NCBI RefSeq assembly: GCF_000717655.1 | Contig: NZ_JNZY01000003.1 | Span: forward strand, 124,001-188,000 | Direction: 5' to 3' | From: Streptomyces katrae | Lineage (GTDB): Bacteria > Actinomycetota > Actinomycetes > Streptomycetales > Streptomycetaceae | DNA: 64,000 nt | Shown here: positions 1 through 8,531 of the stretch, one piece after another | Position numbering within the stretch: position 1 is the first letter of the stretch | How the letters are laid out: each line of letters opens with the position of its first letter | Program-made: the position numbers and the translations under genes | Notes under the pieces: generated by a model | Seen by the model: only the letters and a program-made list of their open reading frames with translations | Database searches by the model: none | What the model was told of the DNA's origin: nothing

Positions 1-2
1 CC

Positions 3-794
3 GGCGAGTGCGACTGGGTCGCGCTGCGCGAGCTCGTGCCCGCGGCGACCATCCCGCTGACCCTCAAGGGCGGTCTGCCCGAGGGCGTCCCCTCCGTCAC
101 GCTGGTGACCGTACTGCCCATGGCCTGGCCGGCGCTGCGCCGCGAGGACGGGTCCGTCCTGCTCGGCCTGCAGAACGACTCGACCACCGGGGACCTCTCC
201 CGGGACATGGCCGACACGCTGGAGCGCGCACTCGTCGCGGAACCGGGTACCCCCATTCCCGCTCGCCGCGTTCCCGCCGAGGGGCCGCGACTTCAGGATC
301 TCCTGGACACGGACGGCGTTTTCGAGCCGGTTGTGCACAGCGGCTTCGAATTCTGGATTCCGGATGCGGAGAGCGCCCAGAGCGCCTCCCCGGAGATCAC
401 CGCCTCCCTCGAGCGCGCCAACGCCGCCGCCATCCCGACGGTCAAGCTGGCCGGCGTGGACGCGGCCTACTGGTGCGAGACCCCGGAGAAGAACCACCTG
501 CGCTGGGTCATGCCGCACCCCGAGGAGAAGCTGCTCGACGCCCTCGCGCGGCTGCACGCCGCCGGCACCTCCTCGCTCGGCGAAGGCACCCGACTGGTCG
601 GTTCCTTCCGGGCGCACGGCCTGATGGTCCCCGTCTGGGACCTGCCCACCGGTGTGACCGCCGACGACGTGGAGAAGCCTGCGGCTGAGTTCGCGGAGCG
701 GCTGGCCACGGCCCTGGCCGCGGACGCCCCGCTGACCGCCGAGGAGCGCCGGGCCCGGGGCGGGCTCACGAACCGCCAGGTCACCCTCAGCTGA
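3..794 (+). CDS. DUF5926 family protein (C-terminal part)
   Basis: The reading frame is open from the first bases of the window, so the true start lies upstream. About 263 residues are visible, beginning GECDWVALRELVPAATIPL, and they match my memory of the DUF5926 family, which is common in Streptomyces. No catalytic motif, signal peptide or membrane segment is visible, so it is probably cytoplasmic. The function is unknown. A GTG at 36 is an internal codon rather than the start, because the family-like sequence continues before it. The gene converges on a secreted-protein gene, with a structured intergenic stretch between them. Confidence 0.8.
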   Translation, partial: GECDWVALRELVPAATIPLTLKGGLPEGVPSVTLVTVLPMAWPALRREDGSVLLGLQNDSTTGDLSRDMADTLERALVAEPGTPIPARRVPAEGPRLQDLLDTDGVFEPVVHSGFEFWIPDAESAQSASPEITASLERANAAAIPTVKLAGVDAAYWCETPEKNHLRWVMPHPEEKLLDALARLHAAGTSSLGEGTRLVGSFRAHGLMVPVWDLPTGVTADDVEKPAAEFAERLATALAADAPLTAEERRARGGLTNRQVTLS

Positions 795-865
795 CCGCCG
801 AGGCTCCGCAGGACCGGTGACTGGGGTCACAACTCCCGCTAATCGCCTGCAAATCGGTGTCTGAA

Positions 866-960
866 TATCAGAGATCGAATTTGCGAACAGGCGATCTCTT
901 GTTACCGTTCTTGTAGCCCGGTCGCTGGTGCATCCCCCGTCGCCAGCGACCGGGCCCTTC
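866..960 (+). ncRNA. candidate small RNA with two hairpins
   Basis: The 181-bp gap between convergent genes is unusually structured. An 8-bp inverted repeat, AGAGATCG/CGATCTCT (870-877 and 892-899), is followed by a short unpaired linker and then a 13-bp perfect hairpin (916-955). A loose promoter-like TGAATAT lies at about 862-868. Two stem-loops ending in a terminator with a C-rich loop suit a small RNA of roughly 90 nt. A simple terminator of the DUF5926 gene explains only the second hairpin. S. coelicolor has a reported small RNA called scr3974; I cannot confirm that it is this locus. Confidence 0.4.
916..955 (+). terminator. 13-bp stem terminator hairpin
   Basis: Arms GCCCGGTCGCTGG (916-928) and CCAGCGACCGGGC (943-955) pair perfectly. 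The 14-nt loop holds five consecutive C. It sits between convergent genes and could stop transcription from both sides. Confidence 0.75.
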
Positions 961-975
961 CATTTCCGCCGTCGC

Positions 976-1569
976 TCAACCGTCGGCCGGTGCCGGTGAG
1001 TTGCTCCCGGACCGCAGCAGCAGCCGCCCTTCATCATCCGGAACTGCAAACTCCGCAACGGCCGAGTAGGCGTCCGGCGCCCCCGCCGAGTCCTCCCTCG
1101 GCGTCTCGCACAGTCCCGGCTCGTCGCCCGCCCCGACCGCGCACCGGATCTGCACCGTGCGTCCCGCGGGCCCCATCACCGTCAGGACGGCGTCCAGTGC
1201 GCGCCCGCTGGTGTTGCGGTAGTAGCTCCGGCCCCAGGTCCGCCCCTCGCCCGCCAGGATGCAGGTCTGCGCCTCCACGCCCTGCGGTGAGGAGAGTTCG
1301 GGACCGCACCGGGAATCCGTACGGGGCTGCGCGGACGGACCCGGCTGCTGCGGCCCGGCCTGCGGCGGCGCGGCCTGCTGCGCGGACGGAGCGCCGGGCG
1401 CCGGCGTACGGGATCCGCGCGTCGGATCGGCCAGCCCGAGCGAGGAGAGCAACCCGCCGCCTTTTCCGTCGTCCTGACCGGCGAAATCCGGTCCGGCGAT
1501 CGCTCCTGCCAGCGGGAGCGACAAGATGATCAGCACACCCGCGCTGATACCGATCAAGCGGAGATTCAT
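976..1569 (-). CDS. predicted secreted protein of unknown function
   Basis: A 197-residue product begins MNLRLIGISAGVLIILSLPL, a typical Sec signal peptide with a basic N-terminus and hydrophobic core. A Gly/Pro/Ala/Gln-rich linker follows (about residues 40-90). The C-terminal domain has four Cys (motifs RCGPEL, QTCIL, IRCAVG, LCETP), which could form two disulfides outside the cell. I do not recognise the family. An in-frame ATG at 1647 would add 26 residues ahead of the signal peptide, so I prefer 1569, although no clear ribosome binding site precedes it. Confidence 0.7.
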   Translation of the reverse strand: MNLRLIGISAGVLIILSLPLAGAIAGPDFAGQDDGKGGGLLSSLGLADPTRGSRTPAPGAPSAQQAAPPQAGPQQPGPSAQPRTDSRCGPELSSPQGVEAQTCILAGEGRTWGRSYYRNTSGRALDAVLTVMGPAGRTVQIRCAVGAGDEPGLCETPREDSAGAPDAYSAVAEFAVPDDEGRLLLRSGSNSPAPADG

Positions 1570-1659
1570 TCGGCGAACATAGCGATGCGGGAAAGGGGCG
1601 CGGAGATCCCCGCGCCCAATTCCCTTGGAAACTCGTCGCGCTGACACCCGTACGAGTGA

Positions 1660-2358
1660 TCAGTATGCGAGCCGGCTGCCGCCGCCGGAGGCCCCGGTGC
1701 TCGCCTCGACCAGTGCGTCCACGACGGCCTCGACCTCCGGCAGCCACAGGCCCCCGGCATCGGCCGGCTCGCGCTCCCACCGCACCTGCCCGCCGCCGGA
1801 CGCGGCGGAGGGCGGGAGCAACAGGTAGCCGCCCTCACCGTGGAAGCGCAGCGCGGAGGGCACGTGGTCCTTGGCGTACAGGAGTTCGCCGAGCCGCTCC
1901 AGCGAGTACGGCGCGACCAGGAGCGACCACCGGGTGGGGGTGGCCACGATCGGACCCAGCCGCATCCCCTGCGCATCCAGCCGTACGACGGCCCGCGCGG
2001 CCGCGGCGGCCGGCAGGCTCACGGCGCACGGCGCGGACCCGCCGGTGGCCAGCAGCACGGGCGCGGTGGGCCGGTTGGTCCACCACCAGGCCACCATCCG
2101 GGGGTCGGTGGTGGCCGCCAGCAGCCCCGGGTCGAAGGGGTGGGCGCCGGGGACGACGCAGTCGGGATCGGGGCAGGCGCACCGGGTGCTGTCGGCGCCG
2201 GAGCGGCCGACGCCGGGCAGCACCGGCCACTGCCAGGCGGTGGCGCAGGTGAGCGCCGCGTCGAAGAGAGCCTGGTCACCGCTCTGCCCGGGGGCGGGGC
2301 GAAGGGATTTCAGGCGCTTGCGGAGCCGCTGGAGACGCCTTCCGAGGATCTCGCGCAT
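1660..2358 (-). CDS. bifunctional DNA primase/polymerase-like (prim-pol) protein
   Basis: A 232-residue protein starting MREILGRRLQRLRKRLK. The ATG at 2358 is preceded by GGAAAGGA at good spacing, whereas the longer frame from 2466 has no such site. The body (ALTCATAWQWPVLPG, a Cys-rich CACPDPDC motif, then AHP) matches the N-terminal primase-polymerase domain often seen as a stand-alone protein in Streptomyces. The Cys cluster is the usual position of a metal knuckle in this family. No helicase partner is adjacent. Whether it still primes or polymerises cannot be told from sequence. It is divergent from the phosphatase gene, with 522 bp between them. Confidence 0.75.
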   Translation of the reverse strand: MREILGRRLQRLRKRLKSLRPAPGQSGDQALFDAALTCATAWQWPVLPGVGRSGADSTRCACPDPDCVVPGAHPFDPGLLAATTDPRMVAWWWTNRPTAPVLLATGGSAPCAVSLPAAAAARAVVRLDAQGMRLGPIVATPTRWSLLVAPYSLERLGELLYAKDHVPSALRFHGEGGYLLLPPSAASGGGQVRWEREPADAGGLWLPEVEAVVDALVEASTGASGGGSRLAY

Positions 2359-2880
2359 GAGCGCTCGTTCCTTTCCGTTGAACGCCGAGGGCCACATCAC
2401 ACCATGTAACGGGTGTCTCACCACACGTACACGTTTCGCGTCACTGTCCGCCTGAAGCAGGTTCACACGGTTCGTGCAGTTTTCTTACGGGTCCATGAAA
2501 CTCGGCGGGGGCGGAACGCGACCCGCGCCGGTGCCGAGACCGGCTGCCGCCGCTAAGGACGACGACCCGTGCCGGGCGGTTCCCGGCGAACACCGGGCTG
2601 CGCCAACTCTTCCCGGACACCATCGATGAGGTACCCGGAGCCACTCCGGCGCCCGACCAGTCGATCGCAAAAACCGTCCGCTTCCGGCTTTTTCTCGCCA
2701 AGTTCTAGCCTTGGCTGGACAGTGAGTTGCAGTCCCACGGACACCAGGATTCCCACCTGGGCAATGCTGGACATCGATCCTCGTGTGCGTGTAGATGTGG
2801 ATTCATTGATGGCGGCGCAGCACGATCTGGGGGTTTGCGATGCTATATGGCGAATCGCACCAGGTGGAAAGGCGGACGCC
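2359..2880. other. 522-bp divergent intergenic region
   Basis: This stretch separates the divergent prim-pol and SpoIIE-phosphatase genes and must contain both promoters. I see no clear operator palindrome. The part from about 2640 to 2870 is visibly less GC-rich. An in-frame ATG at 2764 (MLDIDPRVRV) could extend the phosphatase upstream, but it lacks a ribosome binding site. Confidence 0.4.
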
Positions 2881-4368
2881 ATGAGCGCCCCGCATCTGCC
2901 GAAAGTGGCTGGAATCGATCCAGCAGTTAGCGCGGTCCCGCAAACTGCGGCGCCCACGCCCGCCCGAAAAGCCCCCGCACCGGCCCCGGCACCGGTTCCC
3001 GGACCGAGCACCCTGATCCAGGACCGCCTGGCAGGGATGGTCTCCGATCTGACCACCCTCCACGAGCTCACCGAACGCCTCGCCCGCGCCCGTGACCTCG
3101 ACTCCTCCCTCCAGGAGTTCCTGCGCGCCGGAGCCGCACTCGTCGGCGCCCGCCGCGGCCTGATCGTCCTGGAGCCCTCCGACGGGCTCGGCCCGACCGC
3201 CACGATCGGCCTCGGCCTCGGCCGCGCGGACCTCGGGCACATCGAGACCGTCCCGCGCGCCGCGACCTCGTACGGCCGGATCCTCGACGGGCTCCCCGAC
3301 GCCCACGGCGGCTCCGAGGTGCTCCCCGAACCCGACGCCGCCCCCGGCTCGGGCGGGTACGGCACCCCGGTCGACCCCCGCCACCGTGAGGTCGCCGCCC
3401 GGCTCGGCTACGCCGCCAGCTACGCCGTGCCGCTCACCGCCGAGGCCACCGGCCGGCTCGGCGCGGCCGTCTGGCTCTACGACGAGCAGGCCGAGCCGAG
3501 CGACCGCCAGCGCGATCTCGCCGGGCTCTACGTCCGCCACGCCGCCGAACACCTGGCCCGGATGCTCGAGGTGGAACGCTGCCGCAGCCGGCTGGCCACG
3601 GTCGCCGAGGAACTGCTGCCGAGCCGGCTCCCCCGGATCCCCGGCGTCCAGCTCGCCGCCCGCCACCACACCGGGCCGCGCGGCGGCGGCGACTGGTACG
3701 ACGCGCTGCCGCTGCCGGAGGGCGCCCTGGGGCTGGCCGTCGGCTCCGTCACCGGAGCGGGGCCCAGCGCGGTCGCCGCGATGGGCAGGCTGCGGGCGTC
3801 GCTGCGCGCGTACGCCGTCATGGAGGGGGAGGACCCCGTCGCGGTCCTGTCCGATCTGGAGCTGCTGCTGCGCCTGACCGAGCCCGCGCGCTGCGCGACC
3901 GCGCTGTTCGCGTACTGCGAGCCCGCCCAGCGCAAGATCATCTTGGCCGGAGCGGGGCACACCCCGCCGCTGCTCGTCGGCGAGCGCCGCACGGAGTACG
4001 TGGAGACCTCGCTCTCCGCGCCGCTCGGGATGCTGTCGTGCTGGGAAGCGCCGAGCGTGGAGATCGAACCTGGGCCAGGAGAAACGGTGCTGCTCTACAC
4101 CGACGGGCTGCTGCGGCGGACCGGCGACCCGATGGACCGGGCCTACGCGCGCCTGCACGCCGCGGCCGCGGGGGTGCCCCGCGGCATCCGGGACGATCCG
4201 GCGGCCGTGTGCGACCACATCCTGCGGACGGTGCTGCCCGAGGACGACCCGGCGCTCGCGCCCGCCGGATCCGAGGCCGCCGCGGTCCCTTCCGGCACCA
4301 CCGCCGCCATGGCCGCCACGGAGGACGGGGTGGAGGACATCGTCCTGCTCGCCGCCCGTTTTGACTGA
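2881..4368 (+). CDS. GAF-SpoIIE (PP2C-type) serine phosphatase
   Basis: A 495-residue cytoplasmic protein. After a Pro/Ala-rich N-terminus (to about residue 45) comes a GAF domain (about 60-230) and then a SpoIIE/RsbU PP2C domain (about 255-490). The PP2C domain contains GPRGGGDWYDALPL, which carries a metal-binding Asp, then GAGHTPPLL and LLYTDGLL. Such enzymes dephosphorylate anti-anti-sigma factors in partner-switching circuits. The RsbW-like kinase gene at 6066-6557 is a plausible functional partner by family, but the two are not in one operon. The ATG at 2881 has GGAAAGGCGG upstream. The GAF ligand cannot be inferred. Confidence 0.85.
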   Translation: MSAPHLPKVAGIDPAVSAVPQTAAPTPARKAPAPAPAPVPGPSTLIQDRLAGMVSDLTTLHELTERLARARDLDSSLQEFLRAGAALVGARRGLIVLEPSDGLGPTATIGLGLGRADLGHIETVPRAATSYGRILDGLPDAHGGSEVLPEPDAAPGSGGYGTPVDPRHREVAARLGYAASYAVPLTAEATGRLGAAVWLYDEQAEPSDRQRDLAGLYVRHAAEHLARMLEVERCRSRLATVAEELLPSRLPRIPGVQLAARHHTGPRGGGDWYDALPLPEGALGLAVGSVTGAGPSAVAAMGRLRASLRAYAVMEGEDPVAVLSDLELLLRLTEPARCATALFAYCEPAQRKIILAGAGHTPPLLVGERRTEYVETSLSAPLGMLSCWEAPSVEIEPGPGETVLLYTDGLLRRTGDPMDRAYARLHAAAAGVPRGIRDDPAAVCDHILRTVLPEDDPALAPAGSEAAAVPSGTTAAMAATEDGVEDIVLLAARFD

Positions 4369-4454
4369 TTTATCACACCACCGCCGGGCGTCTTCCCCTC
4401 GCACATACGATGGATGCGGTCCATACCCGGTCCTGTCGTAGCTGAGGAGAAGAC

Positions 4455-5921
4455 GTGGCTGACGAGCTCACCCCGGAGACCCCGGAAGAAGAGCAGCCCC
4501 AGAAGAAGCACAAGCAGCGCAAGAACGGGCTGTACCCGGGCGTCAGCGACGAACTCGCGGAGAACATGCGCACGGGCTGGGCCGACACCGAGCTGCACGG
4601 GCTGGAGCCGATCGCGCAGGCCGCGCACACCGCCGCCCGCCGCGCGGCGCTGTCCGCCCGCTTCCCCGGCGAGCGCCTGGTCGTGCCCGCAGGTCGGCTC
4701 AAGACCCGCTCGAACGACACCGAGTACCCCTTCCGCGCCTCGACCGAGTACGCGTACCTGACCGGCGACCAGACCGAGAACGGCGTCCTGGTCCTCGAGC
4801 CCACGGGCGAGACCGGCCACACCGCCACCGTCTACCTGCTGCCCCGCTCGGACCGCGAGAACGGCGAGTTCTGGCTGTCGGGCCAGGGCGAGCTGTGGGT
4901 CGGCCGCCGCCACTCCCTGGCCGAGGCCGAGCAACTGCTGGGCATCCCCGCGAAGGACGTCCGCAAGCTGGCCGAGGAGCTGGCCGAGGCCGAGGGCCCG
5001 GTCCGGAACGTCCGTGGCCACGACTCCCTCATCGAGACCGCTCTGACCGACAAGGTCACCAAGGAGCGCGACGAGGAGCTGCGCGTCTACCTCTCCGAGG
5101 CCCGCGCCGTGAAGGACGACTTCGAGATCGGCGAGCTGCAGAAGGCCGTCGACTCCACCGTCCGCGGCTTCGAGGACGTCGTGAAGGTCCTGGACAAGGC
5201 CGAGGCCACGTCCGAGCGCTACATCGAGGGCACGTTCTTCCTCCGCGCCCGCGTCGAGGGCAACGACGTCGGCTACGGCTCCATCTGCGCCGCCGGCCCG
5301 CACGCCTGCACCCTGCACTGGGTCCGCAACGACGGCGACGTCCGCTCCGGCGACCTGCTGCTGCTCGACGCCGGTGTGGAGACCCACTCCCTCTACACCG
5401 CCGACGTCACGCGCACGCTGCCGATCAACGGCACGTACACCGACATCCAGCGCAAGATCTACGACGCGGTGTACGCGTCCCAGGAAGCCGGCATCGCCGC
5501 CGTCAAGCCGGGTGCGAAGTTCCGCGACTTCCACGACGCCTCGCAGCACGTCCTGGCCGAGAAGCTCGTCGAATGGGGCCTGCTCGAGGGGCCGGTCGAG
5601 CGCGTCCTGGAGCTCGGCCTGCAGCGCCGCTGGACCCTGCACGGCACCGGCCACATGCTCGGCATGGACGTCCACGACTGCGCCGCCGCGCGCACCGAGG
5701 CGTACGTAGACGGCACGCTGGAGCCGGGCATGTGCCTCACCGTCGAGCCCGGTCTGTACTTCCAGGCCGACGACCTGACCGTGCCCGAGGAGTACCGCGG
5801 GATCGGCGTCCGGATCGAGGACGACATCCTGGTCACCGAGGACGGCAACCGGAACCTGTCGGCCGGGCTGCCCCGCGCCTCGGCCGATGTCGAGGCCTGG
5901 ATGGCGCGCCTCAAGGGCTGA
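4455..5921 (+). CDS. pepP: Xaa-Pro aminopeptidase (aminopeptidase P, M24B)
   Basis: A 488-residue cytoplasmic metallopeptidase that removes N-terminal residues preceding proline. It has the aminopeptidase P N-terminal domain (about residues 60-200, FRASTEYAYLTGDQTENGVL) and a pita-bread catalytic domain. The five metal ligands are visible in order: Asp in LLLLDAGVE, Asp in YTADVTRT, His in LHGTGHMLG, Glu in TVEPGLYF and Glu in GVRIEDDIL. The GTG start at 4455 follows GAGGAGA. It is monocistronic, and its 3' flank is a 14-bp tandem repeat. Confidence 0.93.
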   Translation: MADELTPETPEEEQPQKKHKQRKNGLYPGVSDELAENMRTGWADTELHGLEPIAQAAHTAARRAALSARFPGERLVVPAGRLKTRSNDTEYPFRASTEYAYLTGDQTENGVLVLEPTGETGHTATVYLLPRSDRENGEFWLSGQGELWVGRRHSLAEAEQLLGIPAKDVRKLAEELAEAEGPVRNVRGHDSLIETALTDKVTKERDEELRVYLSEARAVKDDFEIGELQKAVDSTVRGFEDVVKVLDKAEATSERYIEGTFFLRARVEGNDVGYGSICAAGPHACTLHWVRNDGDVRSGDLLLLDAGVETHSLYTADVTRTLPINGTYTDIQRKIYDAVYASQEAGIAAVKPGAKFRDFHDASQHVLAEKLVEWGLLEGPVERVLELGLQRRWTLHGTGHMLGMDVHDCAAARTEAYVDGTLEPGMCLTVEPGLYFQADDLTVPEEYRGIGVRIEDDILVTEDGNRNLSAGLPRASADVEAWMARLKG

Positions 5922-5924
5922 CTC

Positions 5925-6008
5925 CGGCCGGCCGCGACGGCCGGCCTGCGAAGGCCGGCCTGCGACGGCTGACGTCGGACGGCTGACCTGCGATGACTGA
6001 CCTCCGGT
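5925..6008. repeat. 14-bp tandem repeat after pepP stop
   Basis: About six degenerate copies of GGCCGGCCTGCGAC run from 5925 to 6008 with a constant 14-bp period. Copies at 5939 and 5953 share 13 bases; later copies drift to GGCTGACCTGCGAT. The array starts three bases after the pepP stop codon, and several units carry an in-phase or out-of-phase TGA. Confidence 0.8.
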
Positions 6009-6065
6009 GGACGGGATCTCGTACGCGAGTCCCGTCCATCGGCGTGTCCGGGAGGACTTGCGCGG

Positions 6066-6557
6066 CTACGACGCCTTCAGCAGCGCTCCCTCACGCCATT
6101 TCAGGATCTTGTCGAAGCTGACCACCGCGCCCCGGCCCGGCCGGTTGCGCAACCTCACGTGGTCGGCGAGCTCCGCGATCAGCCAAAGGCCCCGGCCGTG
6201 CTCGCTCTCCGAAGGCTCGGAGGGGCCGGCCGGCGGAGGTCTGCGCCCCGCGACCGTCGCCGCCGGGAATCCCGGGCCCGAATCGGTCACCTCGATGCGG
6301 CAGCAGTCCCCGTCCAGGTACGCCGTGACGCGGTACGCCGCGCACGCCTCCGGATCCGGTTCCGCGCCCATACCGGCTTCGGCCGCCGGGCCGCCGTGCT
6401 CCACCGCGTTCGCGCAGGCCTCGCTCAGCGCCACCGACAGATCGAAGGAGATGTCCGGGTCCACCCCCGCGGTCTCCATCGTCCCCAGCAGCAAACGCCT
6501 GGCGAGCGGCACGCTCGCGGCGTCGCGCCTCAAGTGGAGAGACCACCAGATGCTCAT
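6066..6557 (-). CDS. RsbW-like anti-sigma / HATPase serine kinase
   Basis: A 163-residue single-domain histidine-kinase-like ATPase. The N box is SEACANAVEHGG (about 45-56), the G1 box is EVTDSGPGFP (about 89-98), and SEHGRGLWLIAELAD supplies the G2 box. This is the architecture of the many small Streptomyces ATPases related to RsbW, which phosphorylate anti-anti-sigma partners or bind sigma factors. No sigma factor or STAS antagonist is adjacent, so the target is unknown. It diverges from the copper operon across 218 bp in which I see no convincing operator. Confidence 0.85.
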   Translation of the reverse strand: MSIWWSLHLRRDAASVPLARRLLLGTMETAGVDPDISFDLSVALSEACANAVEHGGPAAEAGMGAEPDPEACAAYRVTAYLDGDCCRIEVTDSGPGFPAATVAGRRPPPAGPSEPSESEHGRGLWLIAELADHVRLRNRPGRGAVVSFDKILKWREGALLKAS

Positions 6558-6775
6558 ACGGGTACCTATTGCCGCCCGCGGGGGTGCGTAAGCGCCCGGC
6601 GGCCGCCACAGCCCTCATTCGGCCGATGCGGCACTCCCGGGCAGCGGTGTATGCGGCGGCTCACGGGCTTCCGCCGCGGCGGGGACACCGACGTGAAGTC
6701 CTCGTACAGGGGCACTCACGACCTTCCGGACCTGCCGTATGGACGGCGTGAGCTCAGTGCGATGATGGCCCGGCC

Positions 6776-7600
6776 ATGACTGTCCCCCACGCGACGCCCG
6801 CCGGAGCCGGCCTCCGGCTCATCCGGGCCGCGGTGTTCACCGCGGTCTGCGTCGTGCTGTCCGCGGCCGGGCACGCGCTGGCGTCCTGCGCCACCGTGCC
6901 CTGGTGGGCCCTCGTCATCGCCTTCCTCGCCGTGTTCGCGGTCGCAGCCCCGCTCGCGGGACGCCGCCGCTCACTGCCCGGCATCGCCGCCGGACTCGCC
7001 TTCGGGCAGCTCGGACTGCACGCCGTGTTCGGCCTCGCCCAGCACGGCGATGCCGCGGCCCAGACCCCCGCCGACACCGACACTTCGGTCGCGGCGCTCG
7101 CCGCCCGGCTGGTCTGCGGGGGCAACTCCGTCCCGCTCAGCCCGGCCGACGCCCGGCAGATCCTGGAGACCGCCGGCCTGGACCCGGCCGCCATGACGGC
7201 CCAGGCCGCAGGGCAGGCCGCGGCGCAGACACATGCCGGCCACGCGCACATGGCGCAGGCCTACGCGGCGCCCGCCACCGGCCTGTTCAGCACCGGCATG
7301 CTCGTCGGCCACCTGCTGGCCGCACTCGCCGCGGGCTGGCTCCTCGGGCGCGGCGACGCCGCCCTCTTCCGGCTCGTCGAGCTGTCACGCGCCTCCGCCG
7401 AAGCCGACCCGGTACGCCCGCTGCGCGCCGCACTGGCCTTCGTACGCGCCCTCGGCACCGGGCTCCCGGGCACGCATGCCGGTACCCCGCAGGGCACCCG
7501 GACCGCCGCCGAACCCGCCGCCCACACCGGCCGGGAGGCACTCCATCACACGGTGATCAGGCGCGGGCCGCCCTGCACGGCGCTCGCCCTCGCAGCCTGA
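6776..7600 (+). CDS. membrane protein of the copper operon
   Basis: A 274-residue protein with about four hydrophobic segments: VFTAVCVVLSAAGHALA, WWALVIAFLAVFAVAAPLA, PGIAAGLAFGQLGLHAVF, and LVGHLLAALAAGWLLG near residue 180. A His-rich loop (QTHAGHAHMAQAY, about 145-160) could bind copper. The C-terminus is polar and probably cytoplasmic. No family function is known to me. It precedes ycnI, sco, ecuC and copCD in one orientation, so a role in copper handling is inferred from context. The start ATG at 6776 lacks a strong ribosome binding site. Confidence 0.7.
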   Translation: MTVPHATPAGAGLRLIRAAVFTAVCVVLSAAGHALASCATVPWWALVIAFLAVFAVAAPLAGRRRSLPGIAAGLAFGQLGLHAVFGLAQHGDAAAQTPADTDTSVAALAARLVCGGNSVPLSPADARQILETAGLDPAAMTAQAAGQAAAQTHAGHAHMAQAYAAPATGLFSTGMLVGHLLAALAAGWLLGRGDAALFRLVELSRASAEADPVRPLRAALAFVRALGTGLPGTHAGTPQGTRTAAEPAAHTGREALHHTVIRRGPPCTALALAA

Positions 7601-7709
7601 CGCGGCACCCCCTCCCCGGAGCATCCGGCGGGAGCACCGGTGCCGCGGACCCCGCGCGCGCCCGTGCGCGGAACCACCGTCACCTCTGCCCCTGTGGAGT
7701 GTTTCTGCC

Positions 7710-8414
7710 ATGAAGACCTCTCGCGTCTCCTTCGCCGCCGCCCTTGCCGCCGGCACCGTCCTCGTCCTGTCCGGCACCGCCTTCGCGCACGTCGGCGTGC
7801 AGCCCGGAGAGGCCACCAAGGGCGGCTACGCGACGATCAACTTCAAGGTTCCGAACGAGCGCGACAACGCCTCGACCACGCAGCTGGAAGTCAACTTCCC
7901 CGTGGACCAGCCGCTGACGTCCGTCATGCCGCAGGACGTCCCGGGCTGGACCGTCACGGTCGAGAAGAGCAAGCTCGACAAGCCGCTCACCGTCCACGGC
8001 AAGCAGGTCAACGAGGCCGTCACCAAGGTGACCTGGAGCGGCGGCAAGATCGAGCCCGGCAAGTTCCAGCAGTTCCCGGTCTCCGTCGGCAAGCTGCCCG
8101 ACAACGCGGACCAGATGGTCTTCAAGGCGATCCAGACGTACGACAACAACGAGATCGTCCGCTGGATCGAGGAGCCCAAGGAAGGCGCGGCGGAGCCGCA
8201 GAGCCCGGCGCCCGTCCTGAAGCTGACCGCGGCCAAGGCGGCCGACGGCCACCACGACGACAAGAACGCCGCAGCCACAAAGGGCGACAAGAGCCACGAC
8301 GAGGCCGCCGCGCACGCCTCCGACACGACCGCACGGGCCCTCGGCATCGCAGGCATCGTCATCGGCCTCGGCGGCGTCGCCTTCGGTGTCGCCTCGCGTC
8401 GCCGCGCCTCCTGA
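7710..8414 (+). CDS. ycnI: YcnI family copper-binding protein (DUF1775)
   Basis: A 234-residue exported protein. The signal peptide ends at TAFA, leaving mature HVGVQPGEATKGGYATI. The N-terminal His after cleavage is the copper ligand known in YcnI (a mono-histidine brace). The DUF1775 domain follows (PNERDN, DVPGWTVTVEKSKL), then a charged His/Lys-rich linker and a C-terminal transmembrane anchor (ALGIAGIVIGLGGVAFGVA) followed by RRR. It therefore sits on the outer membrane face. It is followed by sco. GGAG lies nine bases upstream of the ATG. Confidence 0.88.
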   Translation: MKTSRVSFAAALAAGTVLVLSGTAFAHVGVQPGEATKGGYATINFKVPNERDNASTTQLEVNFPVDQPLTSVMPQDVPGWTVTVEKSKLDKPLTVHGKQVNEAVTKVTWSGGKIEPGKFQQFPVSVGKLPDNADQMVFKAIQTYDNNEIVRWIEEPKEGAAEPQSPAPVLKLTAAKAADGHHDDKNAAATKGDKSHDEAAAHASDTTARALGIAGIVIGLGGVAFGVASRRRAS

Positions 8415-8531
8415 CCTGACGTGGCCACAGGCCGTATCCCCGTATCACCCTCTCCAGAACGTGCGCGCAGCCGGCCCGCCCTCGTGGCCGGGCCGCCCGC
8501 ACCACACACCCGATCCCAGGGACATTTCTCC

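Noticed and set aside
2441..2701. 86-codon minus-strand frame in the prim-pol/phosphatase gap
   Set aside because: Basic low-complexity product, no ribosome binding site, no family recognised; likely chance in high-GC DNA.
2803..4404. 533-codon frame antisense to the SpoIIE phosphatase
   Set aside because: Composition (Gly/Arg/Asp repeats) is that of a shadow of the true codons; the same holds for many long antisense frames.
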